The position numbers and the translations under genes are program-made. Shown piece by piece: positions 41,536 through 55,226 of a DNA stretch of 64,000 bases (within the stretch, counting starts at the first letter, position 1; each line of letters begins with the position of its first letter). The DNA is from Bradyrhizobium sp. 200. Its GTDB lineage: Bacteria; Pseudomonadota; Alphaproteobacteria; Rhizobiales; Xanthobacteraceae. The notes under the pieces were generated by a model. The model ran no database searches. It saw nothing but the letters and a program-made list of their open reading frames with translations, and was not told where the DNA came from. The DNA is taken from NCBI RefSeq assembly GCF_023100945.1, contig NZ_CP064689.1:1346001-1410000 (forward strand), read 5' to 3'.

Positions 41536-42993
41536 TCACCGCGGCAGCGTCGTCGTCCCCATCAGATACTGGTCGATGGCCCGCGCGCAGAGACGGCCCT
41601 CGCGGATCGCCCAGACCACCAGCGACTGGCCGCGGCGCATGTCGCCGGCGGAGAAGACGTTGGGCAGCGAGGTCTGGTAATCCTGCATGTTGGCGCGGAC
41701 GTTGCCGCGCTGGTCAAGGTCGACGCCGAGCGTCTTCAGCATGCCCTCGTGCACCGGATGCACGAAGCCCATGGCGAGCAGCACAAGCTGCGCGTCGAGT
41801 TCGAATTCGGTGCCGGCGATCGGCTTGAACTTGTCATCGACCTTGACGCAATGCAGCTTCTGCACCTTGCCGTCGACGCCGGAGAATTTCTGCGTCAGCA
41901 CCGCGAATTCGCGTTGCGCGCCTTCGGCCTGGCTCGACGAGGTCCGCATCTTCAAGGGCCAGTTCGGCCAAGTCACGCCCTTGTTCTCGTGCTCGGGCGG
42001 CGCCGGCATGATTTCAAGCTGCGTGACGGATTTTGCGCCCTGCCGGAATGAAGTGCCGATGCAGTCCGAACCGGTGTCGCCGCCGCCGATCACGACGACA
42101 TGCTTGCCGCCGGCGAGAATGTCCGCGGCCGCACCGAGCGGTTCGGAGGAGACGCGGCGGTTCTGTTGCGGCAGGAAGTCCATCGCGAAATGGATGCCGT
42201 CGAGGTCGCGGCCCGGAATGGGCAAATCGCGGCCGGCCTCGGCGCCACCGGTCAACGCCACCGCGTCATACTGGTTGAGCAGTTCGCGCGGATCGATCGC
42301 GCTCTGCGAGGTGCCGCCGACATGGACGCCATAGTGGAACGTGACGCCCTCGGCTTCCATCTGCGCCACGCGGCGGTCGATGACGTGCTTTTCCATCTTG
42401 AAGTCGGGAATGCCATACCGAAGCAATCCGCCGGCCTTGGCGAATTTTTCGTAGACATGGACGTCATGGCCGGCGCGCGCGAGCTGCTGCGCGGCCGCAA
42501 GTCCCGCCGGGCCGGAGCCGACGATCGCGACCTTCTTGCCGGTCTTGGCGGGCGCAATCTCGGGCTTCAGCCAGCCATTGTCCCAGGCGCGATCGACGAT
42601 CGCGCATTCGATGGTCTTGATGGTGACCGGGTTGTCGTCGATGTTGAGCGTGCAGGACGCCTCGCACGGGGCAGGGCAGATGCGGCCGGTGAACTCGGGA
42701 AAATTGTTGGTCGAGTGCAGGTTGCGCGAGGCCTCTTCCCAGTTGCTCTGATAGACGAGGTCGTTGAAATCGGGGATCTGGTTGTTGACCGGGCAGCCCG
42801 GCGTGCCCGGCGCCACCGAGCCGGTGCCGTGGCAATAGGGGATGCCGCAATTCATGCAGCGTGCGGCCTGGTCGCGAGTGTCTTTCTCGCTCAGGGGAAT
42901 GACGAATTCGCGATAATGCTTCAACCGCTCGGGGACCGGCGCATACTTGCGTTCGTTGCGGTCAATCTCGAGAAAACCTGTGATCTTGCCCAT
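41536..42993 (-). CDS. gltD: glutamate synthase small subunit
   Basis: A 485-residue flavoprotein. It has N-terminal Fe-S cysteines ([32 protein letters not shown] and [13 protein letters not shown]), an FAD site ([29 protein letters not shown]) and an NADPH site ([24 protein letters not shown]). It passes electrons from NADPH to the large subunit for glutamate synthesis. It is encoded downstream of gltB on the same strand, with a palindromic repeat in the 151-base gap. Confidence 0.95.
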   Translation of the reverse strand: MGKITGFLEIDRNERKYAPVPERLKHYREFVIPLSEKDTRDQAARCMNCGIPYCHGTGSVAPGTPGCPVNNQIPDFNDLVYQSNWEEASRNLHSTNNFPEFTGRICPAPCEASCTLNIDDNPVTIKTIECAIVDRAWDNGWLKPEIAPAKTGKKVAIVGSGPAGLAAAQQLARAGHDVHVYEKFAKAGGLLRYGIPDFKMEKHVIDRRVAQMEAEGVTFHYGVHVGGTSQSAIDPRELLNQYDAVALTGGAEAGRDLPIPGRDLDGIHFAMDFLPQQNRRVSSEPLGAAADILAGGKHVVVIGGGDTGSDCIGTSFRQGAKSVTQLEIMPAPPEHENKGVTWPNWPLKMRTSSSQAEGAQREFAVLTQKFSGVDGKVQKLHCVKVDDKFKPIAGTEFELDAQLVLLAMGFVHPVHEGMLKTLGVDLDQRGNVRANMQDYQTSLPNVFSAGDMRRGQSLVVWAIREGRLCARAIDQYLMGTTTLPR

Positions 42994-43048
42994 TAAACCT
43001 GATGCCCCTGCATCTCTCGTTCGTATCTGTCTGTTCCCGTCACCCCTC

Positions 43049-43133
43049 CGTCATTGCGAGGAGCGTGATCCGCGAAGCAATCCATGGCTCGGCTTGTGGC
43101 GCTATGGATTGCTTCGCTGCGCTCGCAATGACG
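43049..43133. repeat. long palindromic repeat family B, copy 3, between gltB and gltD
   Basis: Begins CGTCATTGCGAGGAGCG and ends GCTCGCAATGACG, with inner arms GCAATCCAT and ATGGATTGC. It sits inside the gltB-gltD transcript, where a long hairpin could set the ratio of the two subunits. Confidence 0.8.
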
Positions 43134-43144
43134 GGCTCGTGTAA

Positions 43145-47878
<4,734 letters not shown>

Positions 47879-48361
47879 CTGCTTCCTCTCAAAAAGGCTA
47901 AGGGCCTCACCGCATCGTCGGCGCACCTTGGACGCTTGCGGCACCCACCGGGCCACCGCTCGTCCTCCGCGAGCCGCAATTTCTTAAATTCAGGCCTGGG
48001 CGTTCAACGTCCCTGAGGAACGGCCTTGCCTGCACTGCCCTGGAGCTCGTGGCGCCACGGTTTCGTTGCAATCCCTGTGCCGGGACCGCCCCGCAATTGA
48101 GACAGTGATACTGTCCTAACTCTGACCATGCCAAATTTTTCTTTATCACACAAGCGCGTGAAAGTCCTCGCCCGCATGCGGATCGGCCGCGTGGCGACGG
48201 GGGAAAAAGCCGCCTGCGGGGCTTTGCGGCAGCGGTGCCCCGATCCGGCCCAAGGACTGCCGGATTTCGCCATGAAATTCGAGTCTGGGCTGGCAGGCGA
48301 GAGCGCAAAAAATGCTCTCGCCCAGGCCCGGTGGCTGTGGGGCTTACAGGAGCTTTCGGTG
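47879..48361. other. intergenic region between divergent gltB and an exported-protein gene
   Basis: About 480 bases with no convincing gene. GGCGAGAGC (48296-48304) and GCTCTCGCC (48314-48322) form a perfect nine-pair hairpin with a nine-base A-rich loop, 40 bases before the downstream ATG. It should lie in that gene's leader. The gltB promoter must be to the left. Confidence 0.4.
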
Positions 48362-49090
48362 ATGAAGTTGTTCACGGGATCTTTGGCGGCAGGACTGGTC
48401 CTTCTGGCCGGCATTGCGCAGGCGCAGGTGCCCGGACCTCACGAGAATGGACGCTCGCCATACACGGCAGCATCGGATTTCGATGCCCCCTATGCAGTGG
48501 CACCGCACGCGGTTCCCGGGCCGCAATACGGCCCCGGGCCGCGCTACGGCTATGGACCCGGCCCGGGCTTGCTGCCGTCGACGGAAGTCTACTCCGTGCT
48601 GCGCGACAACGGATTCTTGCCGCTCGGTATCCCCAGGCTCCGCGGCTTCGTCTACACGATCGCGGTGATCGACCGCGGCGGCGAGGACGGCCGGCTGGTG
48701 ATCGACGCGCGCAACGGCCGGATTGTCCGTTTCGTGCCGGCATACCGGACGGGCGACAATTACTACGAAGACCAGAGCGTTCTCCGCGGACCTTCCGCGG
48801 CTCAGCCGCCGCAGGCCCAAGTGCCGCAGGCTCAAGCGCCGGATCAAGTCCAGGCCGCGCCGCGCCCGTCACGGCCGGCCCATGTTGCGAGCCGCACGGT
48901 GCCGATGCCGAAGGCCAGCCCGATCGCCGCCAAGCCTGCGCCGGCACCGGTTCAGCAGGCGGCCGCGCCTGCCCCGAAGTCGGCCGAGGCACAGGCGGCC
49001 GCCCCGGTGACAACCGGCTCGGCTCCAGCCAAGCCCGCTCCGCAGATTGCACCGACCCAGGACATGCCCACGGTGCAGGGGTTGGAGTGA
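48362..49090 (+). CDS. exported hypothetical protein with Pro/Ala-rich C-terminus
   Basis: The 242-residue product has a signal peptide (MKLFTGSLAAGLVLLAGIAQAQ), a Gly/Pro/Tyr segment (PGPQYGPGPRYGYGPGPG), and a compact domain at about residues 72-125 (STEVYSVLRDNGFLPLGIPRLRGFVYTIAVIDRGGEDGRLVIDARNGRIVRFVPAY) that looks like a PepSY-type fold. The tail of about 100 residues is low-complexity Pro/Ala/Gln. AGGAG at 48348-48352 supports the start. It is probably periplasmic; the role is unknown. Similar proteins are common in Bradyrhizobium. Confidence 0.7.
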   Translation: MKLFTGSLAAGLVLLAGIAQAQVPGPHENGRSPYTAASDFDAPYAVAPHAVPGPQYGPGPRYGYGPGPGLLPSTEVYSVLRDNGFLPLGIPRLRGFVYTIAVIDRGGEDGRLVIDARNGRIVRFVPAYRTGDNYYEDQSVLRGPSAAQPPQAQVPQAQAPDQVQAAPRPSRPAHVASRTVPMPKASPIAAKPAPAPVQQAAAPAPKSAEAQAAAPVTTGSAPAKPAPQIAPTQDMPTVQGLE

Positions 49091-49210
49091 AGACGTAGCC
49101 CGGACGGAGCCAACGGGTCGCGCGAACGCGCGCCCGGGGTGACTTTATTCGCGAGCAAAGAAACCCTCGATTGCGCTGCGCTCCATCCGGGTTACGAAGC
49201 AGCAAACAAA

Positions 49211-49236
49211 AACGCCCCGGTTTCCCGGGGCGTTTT
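49211..49236. terminator. bidirectional terminator hairpin
   Basis: AACGCCCCGG (49211-49220), loop TTTC, CCGGGGCGTT (49225-49234), with T-runs on both strands. It lies between convergent genes ending at 49090 and 49251 and can end both transcripts. A near-identical hairpin lies at 50163-50190. Confidence 0.8.
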
Positions 49237-49250
49237 CATTTGCGGCGGAG

Positions 49251-50024
49251 TTATTCGTGCTGGCCTGCGGCATCCAGGATCAGGTCGGCGACCTTGTCCG
49301 GCTGCGAGACCAGCGACAGGTGGCCGGCGTCCAGTTCGACCGTCGTGGCGTTCATCCGCTTGGCCAGGAACCGCTCGAGGTCGGGATTGATCGTGTAGTC
49401 CTGCTTCGATACCGCGTACCAGCTCGGCTTGCTGCGCCACGCGGCAGCGGTGGTGCGGCCGGCGAAGATGGACGCCGCGGTCGGCCACTGCACGGCGTAG
49501 AGAACTTTCGCGGTCGTCGGATCGACGCCGTTGGCGAAATATTTCAGGAAGGCATCCTCGGACAGTTTGGTGAAGCCGTCATGCACCTGCACGCCGGCGC
49601 GCGCGGGGCCTGCCGGAAACTTCTGCGACAGCGCCACGAAATCCTCGCCGGCATCGGGCGCGCGCGCCGCGATATAGACGAGCCCCGTGACCTTCGGGTC
49701 GGTGCCTACTTCACTGATCACGGTGCCGCCCCAGGAATGCGCCACCAGCACCGTCGGGCCGTCCTGTTGCGCCAAAACGCGGCGTGTCTCGGCAACCGAA
49801 TCTTCCAGCGAGGTCAGTGGATTCTGTACCGCGGTGACGTGGAGGCCAGCGGCCTGTAGCTTTGGAATGACCTGTGCCCAGCTCGATCCGTCGGCCCACG
49901 CGCCGTGCACCAGCACGACGTTCCTGGCCTTGAGCGGTGCCGCGGCCAGCGCCGGCGCCGTCTGCACGCCGAGCGATCCGGCAAGGATGCCGGCAATGAC
50001 TGTCAGTGTTCGTAAGGTCTTCAT
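49251..50024 (-). CDS. exported alpha/beta hydrolase
   Basis: A 257-residue protein with a signal peptide (MKTLRTLTVIAGILAGSLGVQTAPALA). NVVLVHGAWADGSSWAQVIPKLQAAGLHVTAVQNPL gives the oxyanion-side strand and loop. VLVAHSWGGTVISEVG holds the nucleophile serine (G/A-H-S-W-G-G), VAALVYIAARAPDAGE-like text follows, and ELDAGHLSLVSQPDKV carries the catalytic His. It belongs to the EstX/haloalkane-like 'VHGAW' group. It lies between two copies of the same terminator hairpin. ATG 50024 excludes an N-terminal extension that would read through the 50163 hairpin. Confidence 0.85.
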   Translation of the reverse strand: MKTLRTLTVIAGILAGSLGVQTAPALAAAPLKARNVVLVHGAWADGSSWAQVIPKLQAAGLHVTAVQNPLTSLEDSVAETRRVLAQQDGPTVLVAHSWGGTVISEVGTDPKVTGLVYIAARAPDAGEDFVALSQKFPAGPARAGVQVHDGFTKLSEDAFLKYFANGVDPTTAKVLYAVQWPTAASIFAGRTTAAAWRSKPSWYAVSKQDYTINPDLERFLAKRMNATTVELDAGHLSLVSQPDKVADLILDAAGQHE

Positions 50025-50162
50025 CGATCTGCTCCACGATTTGTTTGTCCGTTTGTCCCGGCTCGTTCGGAACTTCGATGAAAGCAGCAGCATCGTTATG
50101 GCTGTCACGCCGACGTGAACCGTGCGAGGCCTCGCAAAATTGCGGATCAGGAATGCGCGCAA

Positions 50163-50190
50163 AAGAACGCCCCGGTTTCCCGGGGCGTTC
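50163..50190. terminator. terminator hairpin downstream of hsp20
   Basis: AGAACGCCCCGG (50163-50174), loop TTTC, CCGGGGCGTTCT (50179-50190) is a perfect 12-pair hairpin. It lies 38 bases after the Hsp20 stop on the minus strand. It shares the inner 24 bases with the hairpin at 49211-49236. Its T-tract is weak. Confidence 0.65.
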
Positions 50191-50227
50191 TCGCCTTCAG
50201 CCAATATCGGCTGAAACCTTGGCTATG

Positions 50228-50695
50228 TTACGCAGCGACCGAAGCGTCGACTACCTGCGGGGCCTTCGCGCCGGAATTGATCGGAATGTTGCGCGGCTTC
50301 TTGGCCTCGGGAATCTCGCGGACGAGATCGACGTGGAGCAGGCCGTTCTCGAGCGAGGCGTTCTTCACCTGCACGAAATCGGCAAGCTGGAAGATGCGCT
50401 CGAAGGCACGCGCCGCGATGCCGCGGTAGAGCACTTCGGAATTGTCCTTGCCGTTCTCGTTGGCTGACTTCTCGCCCTTGATCGTCAGCGTGTTTTCCTT
50501 CGCGACGATCGAAAGCTCGCCTTGCGAGAAGCCGGAGACCGCAACGCTGATGCGGTAGGCGTTCTCGCCGGTGCGCTCGATATTGTAGGGGGGATAGCCG
50601 GGGCTGCCGTCTGAAGCCGCCTGATCGAGCAGGTTGAAGAAGCGGTCGAAGCCGACGGTGGAACGATAGAACGGAGTGAGATCGTAGGTACGCAT
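50228..50695 (-). CDS. small heat-shock protein (Hsp20/IbpA family)
   Basis: A 155-residue ATP-independent chaperone. The N-terminal arm (MRTYDLTPFYRSTVGFDRFFNLLDQA) is typical of rhizobial class A sHsps. The alpha-crystallin domain runs from about residue 35 (YPPYNIERTGENAYRISVAVSGFSQGELSIVAKENTLTIKGEK) and ends with NGLLHVDLVREIPEAKKPRNIPI, which contains the L-x-V-D-L and IPI-type oligomerisation tail. ATG 50695 has GGAGGA ahead, inside the ROSE hairpin. Transcription from an RpoH promoter and translation through an RNA thermometer are inferred from the upstream sequence. Confidence 0.92.
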   Translation of the reverse strand: MRTYDLTPFYRSTVGFDRFFNLLDQAASDGSPGYPPYNIERTGENAYRISVAVSGFSQGELSIVAKENTLTIKGEKSANENGKDNSEVLYRGIAARAFERIFQLADFVQVKNASLENGLLHVDLVREIPEAKKPRNIPINSGAKAPQVVDASVAA

Positions 50696-50698
50696 AGG

Positions 50699-50810
50699 AT
50701 AGTCCTCCATTGAGCGACTGTTTCAGTTAACCCGCCCGCCATCGGGCCGGGCTTTCGCATTTGTGCAGCCTTCGTGTTTCGGTTCCGAAACACTGGTAGC
50801 GGCCTGCACA
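50699..50810 (-). promoter_or_regulatory. ROSE-type RNA thermometer in the hsp20 leader
   Basis: On the minus strand the leader folds into successive hairpins: an outer TGTGCAG/CTGCACA stem (50810-50804 with 50768-50762) enclosing a perfect GTGTTTCGG/CCGAAACAC hairpin, then a GC hairpin, and finally AGUC-G-CUC-AAUG-GAG-GACU (50719-50701). The last one sequesters the GGAGGA ribosome-binding site and contains UCGCU with a bulged G, the UYGCU signature of ROSE elements known from Bradyrhizobium hspA. The ATG is eight bases after the GGAGG. Confidence 0.8.
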
Positions 50811-50816
50811 GAAGTG

Positions 50817-50844
50817 ATATGGGAGGGGTGAAACGGCGTTCAAG
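50817..50844 (-). promoter_or_regulatory. RpoH (sigma-32 type) promoter of hsp20
   Basis: On the minus strand, CTTGAA (50844-50839), a 16-base spacer and CCATAT (50822-50817) fit the alphaproteobacterial RpoH consensus (CTTG-N16-18-CCATAT). The predicted transcript start is about 50810, exactly where the ROSE structure begins. Confidence 0.75.
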
Positions 50845-50919
50845 AGGGGCGAAACCAGCCCCCTTTTTTGGCGCCCCCGCCTTGATTTCAAGCCCTTTTC
50901 ACCTGGCCGGTTCCTCCTC

Positions 50920-51867
50920 ATGACGCTTGTCTCGATCCCTGCCAACCCTGTTCCGGAGGACGTCGTCTCAGGCACGATCAAGACGCCCGACGGCGCGGAA
51001 TTGCGGTTCGCACGCTGGGCGCCGCCGGCAGGGCGCAAGGGCACGGTCTGCGTCTTCACCGGGCGCAGCGAGCAGATCGAGAAGTATTTCGAGACGGTGC
51101 GCGACTTGCGCGATCGCGGATTCGCGGTGGCGATGATCGACTGGCGCGGCCAGGGGCATTCCTCGCGCCGCCTGCGCGACCCACGCAAGGGCTATGTCCG
51201 CGACTTCTCCGATTTCGAGGTCGACGTCGAAACCTTCGTGCAGCAGGTGGTGCTGCCGGATTGCCCGCCGCCCTATTTCGCGCTGGCGCATTCGATGGGC
51301 GGAGCGGTCATGCTGCGGGTGGCGCATGCGGGAAAGCGCTGGTTCGACCGCATGGTGCTGTCGGCGCCGATGATCGACCTGCCGGGGCGCAGGACCGCGT
51401 TCCCGACGCGGGCGTTGCTTCGGGTGATGCGGCTGATGGGGCAGGGCGGCCGCTACGTGCCCGGCGGCGGCGACGCGCTGACCGGAACGGAATCCTTCAT
51501 CAACAATCCCTTCACCAGCGATCCCGTGCGCTACGCCCGCAACGCCGCGATCCTGGAAGAAGATCCGACGCTGGGCATCGGCTCGCCGACGGTGGCCTGG
51601 GCCGATACCGCGTTCAGGGCGATGCATACCTTTCGTGGCATGAACTACCCGTCAGAAATCCGCCAGCCGATCCTGATGCTGGCCGCCAGCAACGACAGCA
51701 TTGTTTCGACGGCCGCGATCGAAGAGTTCGCCTACCATCTGCGCGCCGGCTCGCATCTGGTAATCGCGGGCTCCAAGCACGAGATCCTGCAGGAGCAGGA
51801 CCGCTACCGCGGGCAATTCTGGGCGGCGTTCGACGCGTTCGTGCCGGGCACGCCGTTGTTCAAATAG
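50920..51867 (+). CDS. alpha/beta hydrolase (lysophospholipase PldB/monoglyceride lipase type)
   Basis: A 315-residue cytoplasmic protein. VCVFTGRSEQIEKYFETVRDLRDRGFAVAMIDWRGQGHS is the typical PldB start (here FTGR replaces the usual HG). YFALAHSMGGAVMLRVA holds the nucleophile Ser in A-H-S-M-G-G, AASNDSIVS gives the Asp region, and GSKHEILQEQD gives the catalytic His. It probably cleaves lysophospholipids or monoacylglycerols. It is divergent from hsp20. Confidence 0.88.
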   Translation: MTLVSIPANPVPEDVVSGTIKTPDGAELRFARWAPPAGRKGTVCVFTGRSEQIEKYFETVRDLRDRGFAVAMIDWRGQGHSSRRLRDPRKGYVRDFSDFEVDVETFVQQVVLPDCPPPYFALAHSMGGAVMLRVAHAGKRWFDRMVLSAPMIDLPGRRTAFPTRALLRVMRLMGQGGRYVPGGGDALTGTESFINNPFTSDPVRYARNAAILEEDPTLGIGSPTVAWADTAFRAMHTFRGMNYPSEIRQPILMLAASNDSIVSTAAIEEFAYHLRAGSHLVIAGSKHEILQEQDRYRGQFWAAFDAFVPGTPLFK

Positions 51868-51943
51868 TTCCTTGCCGCGGCTTGAGCCGGTTCAATCGGA
51901 CACGAACCGCGCTGGCGATATTTCGGGTCTGGAGAGTGCCATC

Positions 51944-52354
51944 ATGATTCGTGGAAGCTGCCTGTGCGGCGCGGTCAGGTTTGAGGTCGATAAGGTGCGA
52001 TCGATCACGCACTGCCATTGTGCCAATTGCCGCAAGCTTACCGGCGCAGCATTCGCAACTTACGCTCACGTCGAAGTTGACAAGTTCCGATTTTCGGCAG
52101 GCGAGGACATGACCGTGCGCTATGAATCCGCGCCCGGCAGTTTCCGCTATCGTTGCAAGATCTGTGGCTGCCTGACGCCAGGCAAGGCAAGTTATCTGGA
52201 GACGGTCAGCATCCCCGCTGGTTTGTTCGACGATGATCCCGTGGTTCGGCCGCGCCTGCACGTGTTTACTTCGTCGCGCGCGCCCTGGTGGACGATTCTG
52301 GACGACTTGCCCCAGCATGAAAAATGGGTTCCGGGCTATGGGCCGGAGCCGTAG
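51944..52354 (+). CDS. GFA (glutathione-dependent formaldehyde-activating) family protein
   Basis: A 136-residue protein of the Mss4-like GFA fold. GSCLCGAVRFEV gives the first Zn C-x-C, CHCANCRKLTGAAFATYAHV gives C-x-C-x-x-C of the second, and YRCKICGCLTPG the last C-x-x-C. Some family members add glutathione to formaldehyde, but most are of unknown function. ATG 51944. Confidence 0.87.
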   Translation: MIRGSCLCGAVRFEVDKVRSITHCHCANCRKLTGAAFATYAHVEVDKFRFSAGEDMTVRYESAPGSFRYRCKICGCLTPGKASYLETVSIPAGLFDDDPVVRPRLHVFTSSRAPWWTILDDLPQHEKWVPGYGPEP

Positions 52355-52388
52355 CGAATGCGTGGCCGGCTGCGCCTGCTTGCGGCAG

Positions 52389-53060
52389 TTATCTTCCAGC
52401 CGCAGGCTTCGGCAGTCGAGCCGTGATCCGCTCGGGCAGCCGCCGCTCGACGAACAGTGTCCTGACTTCGGCGACGCTGAGGTAGCGCGCCTCGCCTTCG
52501 CCCTTGCCGAGGATCTTCAATAGCACCGGCCATTCGCCCTTCATCAGGATGGGGTAGTACCAGTGCGCCGCATCGCCGTCGCGCTTGATATTGTCAGCCA
52601 TGAAGGCGTCGATCTCTTTCGCCGTCAGCCCGCGCTCGATGCCCCCTGAAGGATCCTTGCAGTCCTTGCCGAAGCTCGTGAGCCGCTCGATCTGGTCTTC
52701 GTGAACCTTCGCGTCGGCGTCGAGAATGCGCGAGCCGCCGCCATGCTTGTCGAGCGGGCCATTGCGCAGTTCGTCGAGCACGGCGCCCGAGGTCGCGCTC
52801 TTCCATACGCGCAGCGGCCCGAGGCCGTTCGCAATGACGGCGACCATCCAGGTTTTCATCCGCACATTCTTTTGAGCCGAGCCGGTTTCGCCGCTTGCGA
52901 GGCCGATTATTTCGGTGAGCTGCGAAAGCGGCACGACGTGGCCGCCGACATAGCCATTGGCGACGAGTGAGCGCAGGAACGGACAGGGATTGTTGGGTGA
53001 AACGGGAATCCGCCCGGCAGGCGCAGCGGCCGGGGCGATGGCAATGCGGTCGTCTGACAT
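52389..53060 (-). CDS. hypothetical protein with NPCPFLR motif
   Basis: A 223-residue soluble protein that I do not recognise. SPNNPCPFLRSLVANGYVGGHVVPL near residue 20 resembles the P-C-P heme-thiolate start of the chloroperoxidase/unspecific peroxygenase group, but the later Glu/His pattern is not evident. The C-terminal half (AHWYYPILMKGEWPVLLKILGKGEGEARYLSVAEVRTLFVERRLPERI) is helical and looks EF-hand- or caleosin-like without clear calcium loops. There is no signal peptide. It stands alone. Confidence 0.6.
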   Translation of the reverse strand: MSDDRIAIAPAAAPAGRIPVSPNNPCPFLRSLVANGYVGGHVVPLSQLTEIIGLASGETGSAQKNVRMKTWMVAVIANGLGPLRVWKSATSGAVLDELRNGPLDKHGGGSRILDADAKVHEDQIERLTSFGKDCKDPSGGIERGLTAKEIDAFMADNIKRDGDAAHWYYPILMKGEWPVLLKILGKGEGEARYLSVAEVRTLFVERRLPERITARLPKPAAGR

Positions 53061-53217
53061 GGTTCAAATCCTCAAAGGCGCCGAATATGAAAAACGGTCC
53101 GTCCCCGATGTGGAGCGGATGACGGCTCAAAAAGAGAATTCGGTGGCGCGCTACTTCAGCGTGTAGGCAAGTTTTGGCGGAATTCGACGCGGTGTCAACC
53201 GACCGGCTCACACACGC

Positions 53218-55032
53218 TCAGGAATCAGCGGCCCGCTTCGGAGCGGATTCGACGAGAGTCAATTTGCGGAAGGGGACGCCGGCTTTGACAAGGCCGTCAC
53301 GGTAATGGGCAATGTCGCCCGGCAGCTTCCAGTGGAAATTGCGCAAGTGCCGGTCGACGGTCAGGCCCGGATAGTTGCTCAAGAGGACCTCGGCCGCGTT
53401 GACCGCTTCTGCGGTTCGTCCCAATTGGGCGAGCGCCGCGGCGCGTATCGCCAGCGCCTGGAGATGGTTGGGATTCACATAAAGCTGTTCGCGCGCCCAG
53501 GACAGCGAAGCGTCATACTGCCCAAGCAGATAGTGGGCGAACGCGTTCACGGCCGCCCATTGATAGCGGGGATCGTTGCTGCCGCTCTGCGCCGCCGTCG
53601 TGAACAATTCGATGGCGTGCCGGTGTTCGCCGGACACCAGATGACACACCCCAAGCACGCCACGGGCGCCCATATCGTACGGATTGAGCCCGACCGCCCG
53701 CTTGGCGGCATCCATCGCCGCCTCGAAATGCCCTTCCGCCGCGTGCACATAGGCAAGAATCTGAAACGCAAAGGACGAGCGGGGATCGAGCCGGACGCTG
53801 CTCTCTGCGAGGCTCATGGTGGAATCCCACACTTCGCGCGTGCCCTTGATCCATCCGAGCTGGATCCCCTGGGCCTGGATGGTGGCGAGATAGGCGCGCG
53901 CGATCGACAGCGTCGGATCGAGCGCGATGGCCTCCTTGAACAGCTCGATCGAGGTTTCGACGTCGGCCTTGGTCTGCAGGTAATAATAGGACAGCCCTTT
54001 GAGGAACCGATCCCATGCGGTGATGTCGTTCGACGACGAGCGGGGCGGGGCGGAGGCTTCCGCCCGGTAGATCTCGGCCGCGATCGCCGCGGACAGGCTG
54101 GTGGTGAGTTCGTCCTGCATCGCGAACAGGTCGCCGATGTCCCGGTCGAACCGTCCGGTCCATAATTGCTCGCCGGTCTCGGGTGCGATCAGCTCGGCGG
54201 TGACGCGAATCTTGTTGGCGGCACGGCGTACCGAACCCTGAATCAGGTAGGTGGCGTCGATCTCGCGTGCGATCAGGCGCGTGCTCACGTTCTTGCCCTT
54301 GAACGAGAACGTCGAGTTCCGGCTCAGTACGCGATAGAAGGATTGCAGCGAAAGCGCATGGATCAGGTCTTCGGTCAGTCCGTCGGAAAAATACTCGTCC
54401 GCGCTTTCACTCAAATTCGCGAACGGGAGCACGCCCACGATTGCGGTCCGATACTGGGCGGGCAGGTTGGTGACCGATGTCTCGGCCGCGGCCTTACGCG
54501 CCGGGCCACCAGTGTCGGCACCGCCGGGCTGCCAGGTCCAGACATGGATCGGCTCGTCGATATTCTTGAACCGGTGGGGCCCGGCATCGGCGAGTCCGAC
54601 GCTGAGACGCTTGCCGGCCTCATGGGAGGCCTTGCCCGAAACGGCCACGCCGCCGGGGGCGGCGACCGATTCGAGGCGGACGGCGATATTGACGTCGTCG
54701 CCGAATACCTCGTCCTCGTCGGCCATCACATCGCCCATGTGGATGCCCATGCGGAACTGCATGATGCGGTCGGCGGGCAGGTGCTCGTTGCGCTCCGCCA
54801 TCACCATCTGCATGGCGACAGCAGCCTCGATGGCCCCGACGATCGAGGGAAATTCCAGCAGGAAGCCGTCGCCGGTGTTCTTCACCAGGCGGCCGCCATG
54901 ATTGAGGATGATCGGGTAGATTGCGGTGCGATGGGCCTTGAACGTGGCGTGCGTCCCCGCCTCGTCGGCCCCCATCATGCGGGAATAGCCGGCGACGTCA
55001 GCGCAGACGATGGCTGCCAAGCGTCTCTCCAT
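53218..55032 (-). CDS. class III adenylate/guanylate cyclase with TolB-N-like and TPR domains
   Basis: A 604-residue protein. Residues 1-165 are a class III cyclase: ERRLAAIVCADVAGYSRMM (first metal Asp), KNTGDGFLLEF (second metal Asp) and FGDDVNIAVRLES with the transition-state Asn and Arg, so it looks active. Residues 195-330 are a FlgO/TolB-N-like domain (VGVLPFANLSESADEYFSDGLTEDLIHALS...). Residues 345-590 hold TPR repeats. The domain set is greatly expanded in Bradyrhizobium; the stimulus is unknown. A relative lies at 62710-64000. Confidence 0.9.
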   Translation of the reverse strand: MERRLAAIVCADVAGYSRMMGADEAGTHATFKAHRTAIYPIILNHGGRLVKNTGDGFLLEFPSIVGAIEAAVAMQMVMAERNEHLPADRIMQFRMGIHMGDVMADEDEVFGDDVNIAVRLESVAAPGGVAVSGKASHEAGKRLSVGLADAGPHRFKNIDEPIHVWTWQPGGADTGGPARKAAAETSVTNLPAQYRTAIVGVLPFANLSESADEYFSDGLTEDLIHALSLQSFYRVLSRNSTFSFKGKNVSTRLIAREIDATYLIQGSVRRAANKIRVTAELIAPETGEQLWTGRFDRDIGDLFAMQDELTTSLSAAIAAEIYRAEASAPPRSSSNDITAWDRFLKGLSYYYLQTKADVETSIELFKEAIALDPTLSIARAYLATIQAQGIQLGWIKGTREVWDSTMSLAESSVRLDPRSSFAFQILAYVHAAEGHFEAAMDAAKRAVGLNPYDMGARGVLGVCHLVSGEHRHAIELFTTAAQSGSNDPRYQWAAVNAFAHYLLGQYDASLSWAREQLYVNPNHLQALAIRAAALAQLGRTAEAVNAAEVLLSNYPGLTVDRHLRNFHWKLPGDIAHYRDGLVKAGVPFRKLTLVESAPKRAADS

Positions 55033-55226
55033 GTCCCCACTATATCCCCAACGGCGCCGGAATGCGCAGGATAACCACTACGCGGTCGGTCGACCGATTC
55101 CAATGTTTATAAAATATGCGCAATCCGGTGGAAGCCCGATTTGCTCATGATAGTACTGCAAACCCTTAAGGGATAGCGATGCGCGCAAATTAGGCTGGGG
55201 AAGCGCCAAGGGAACCGGACAAAACG

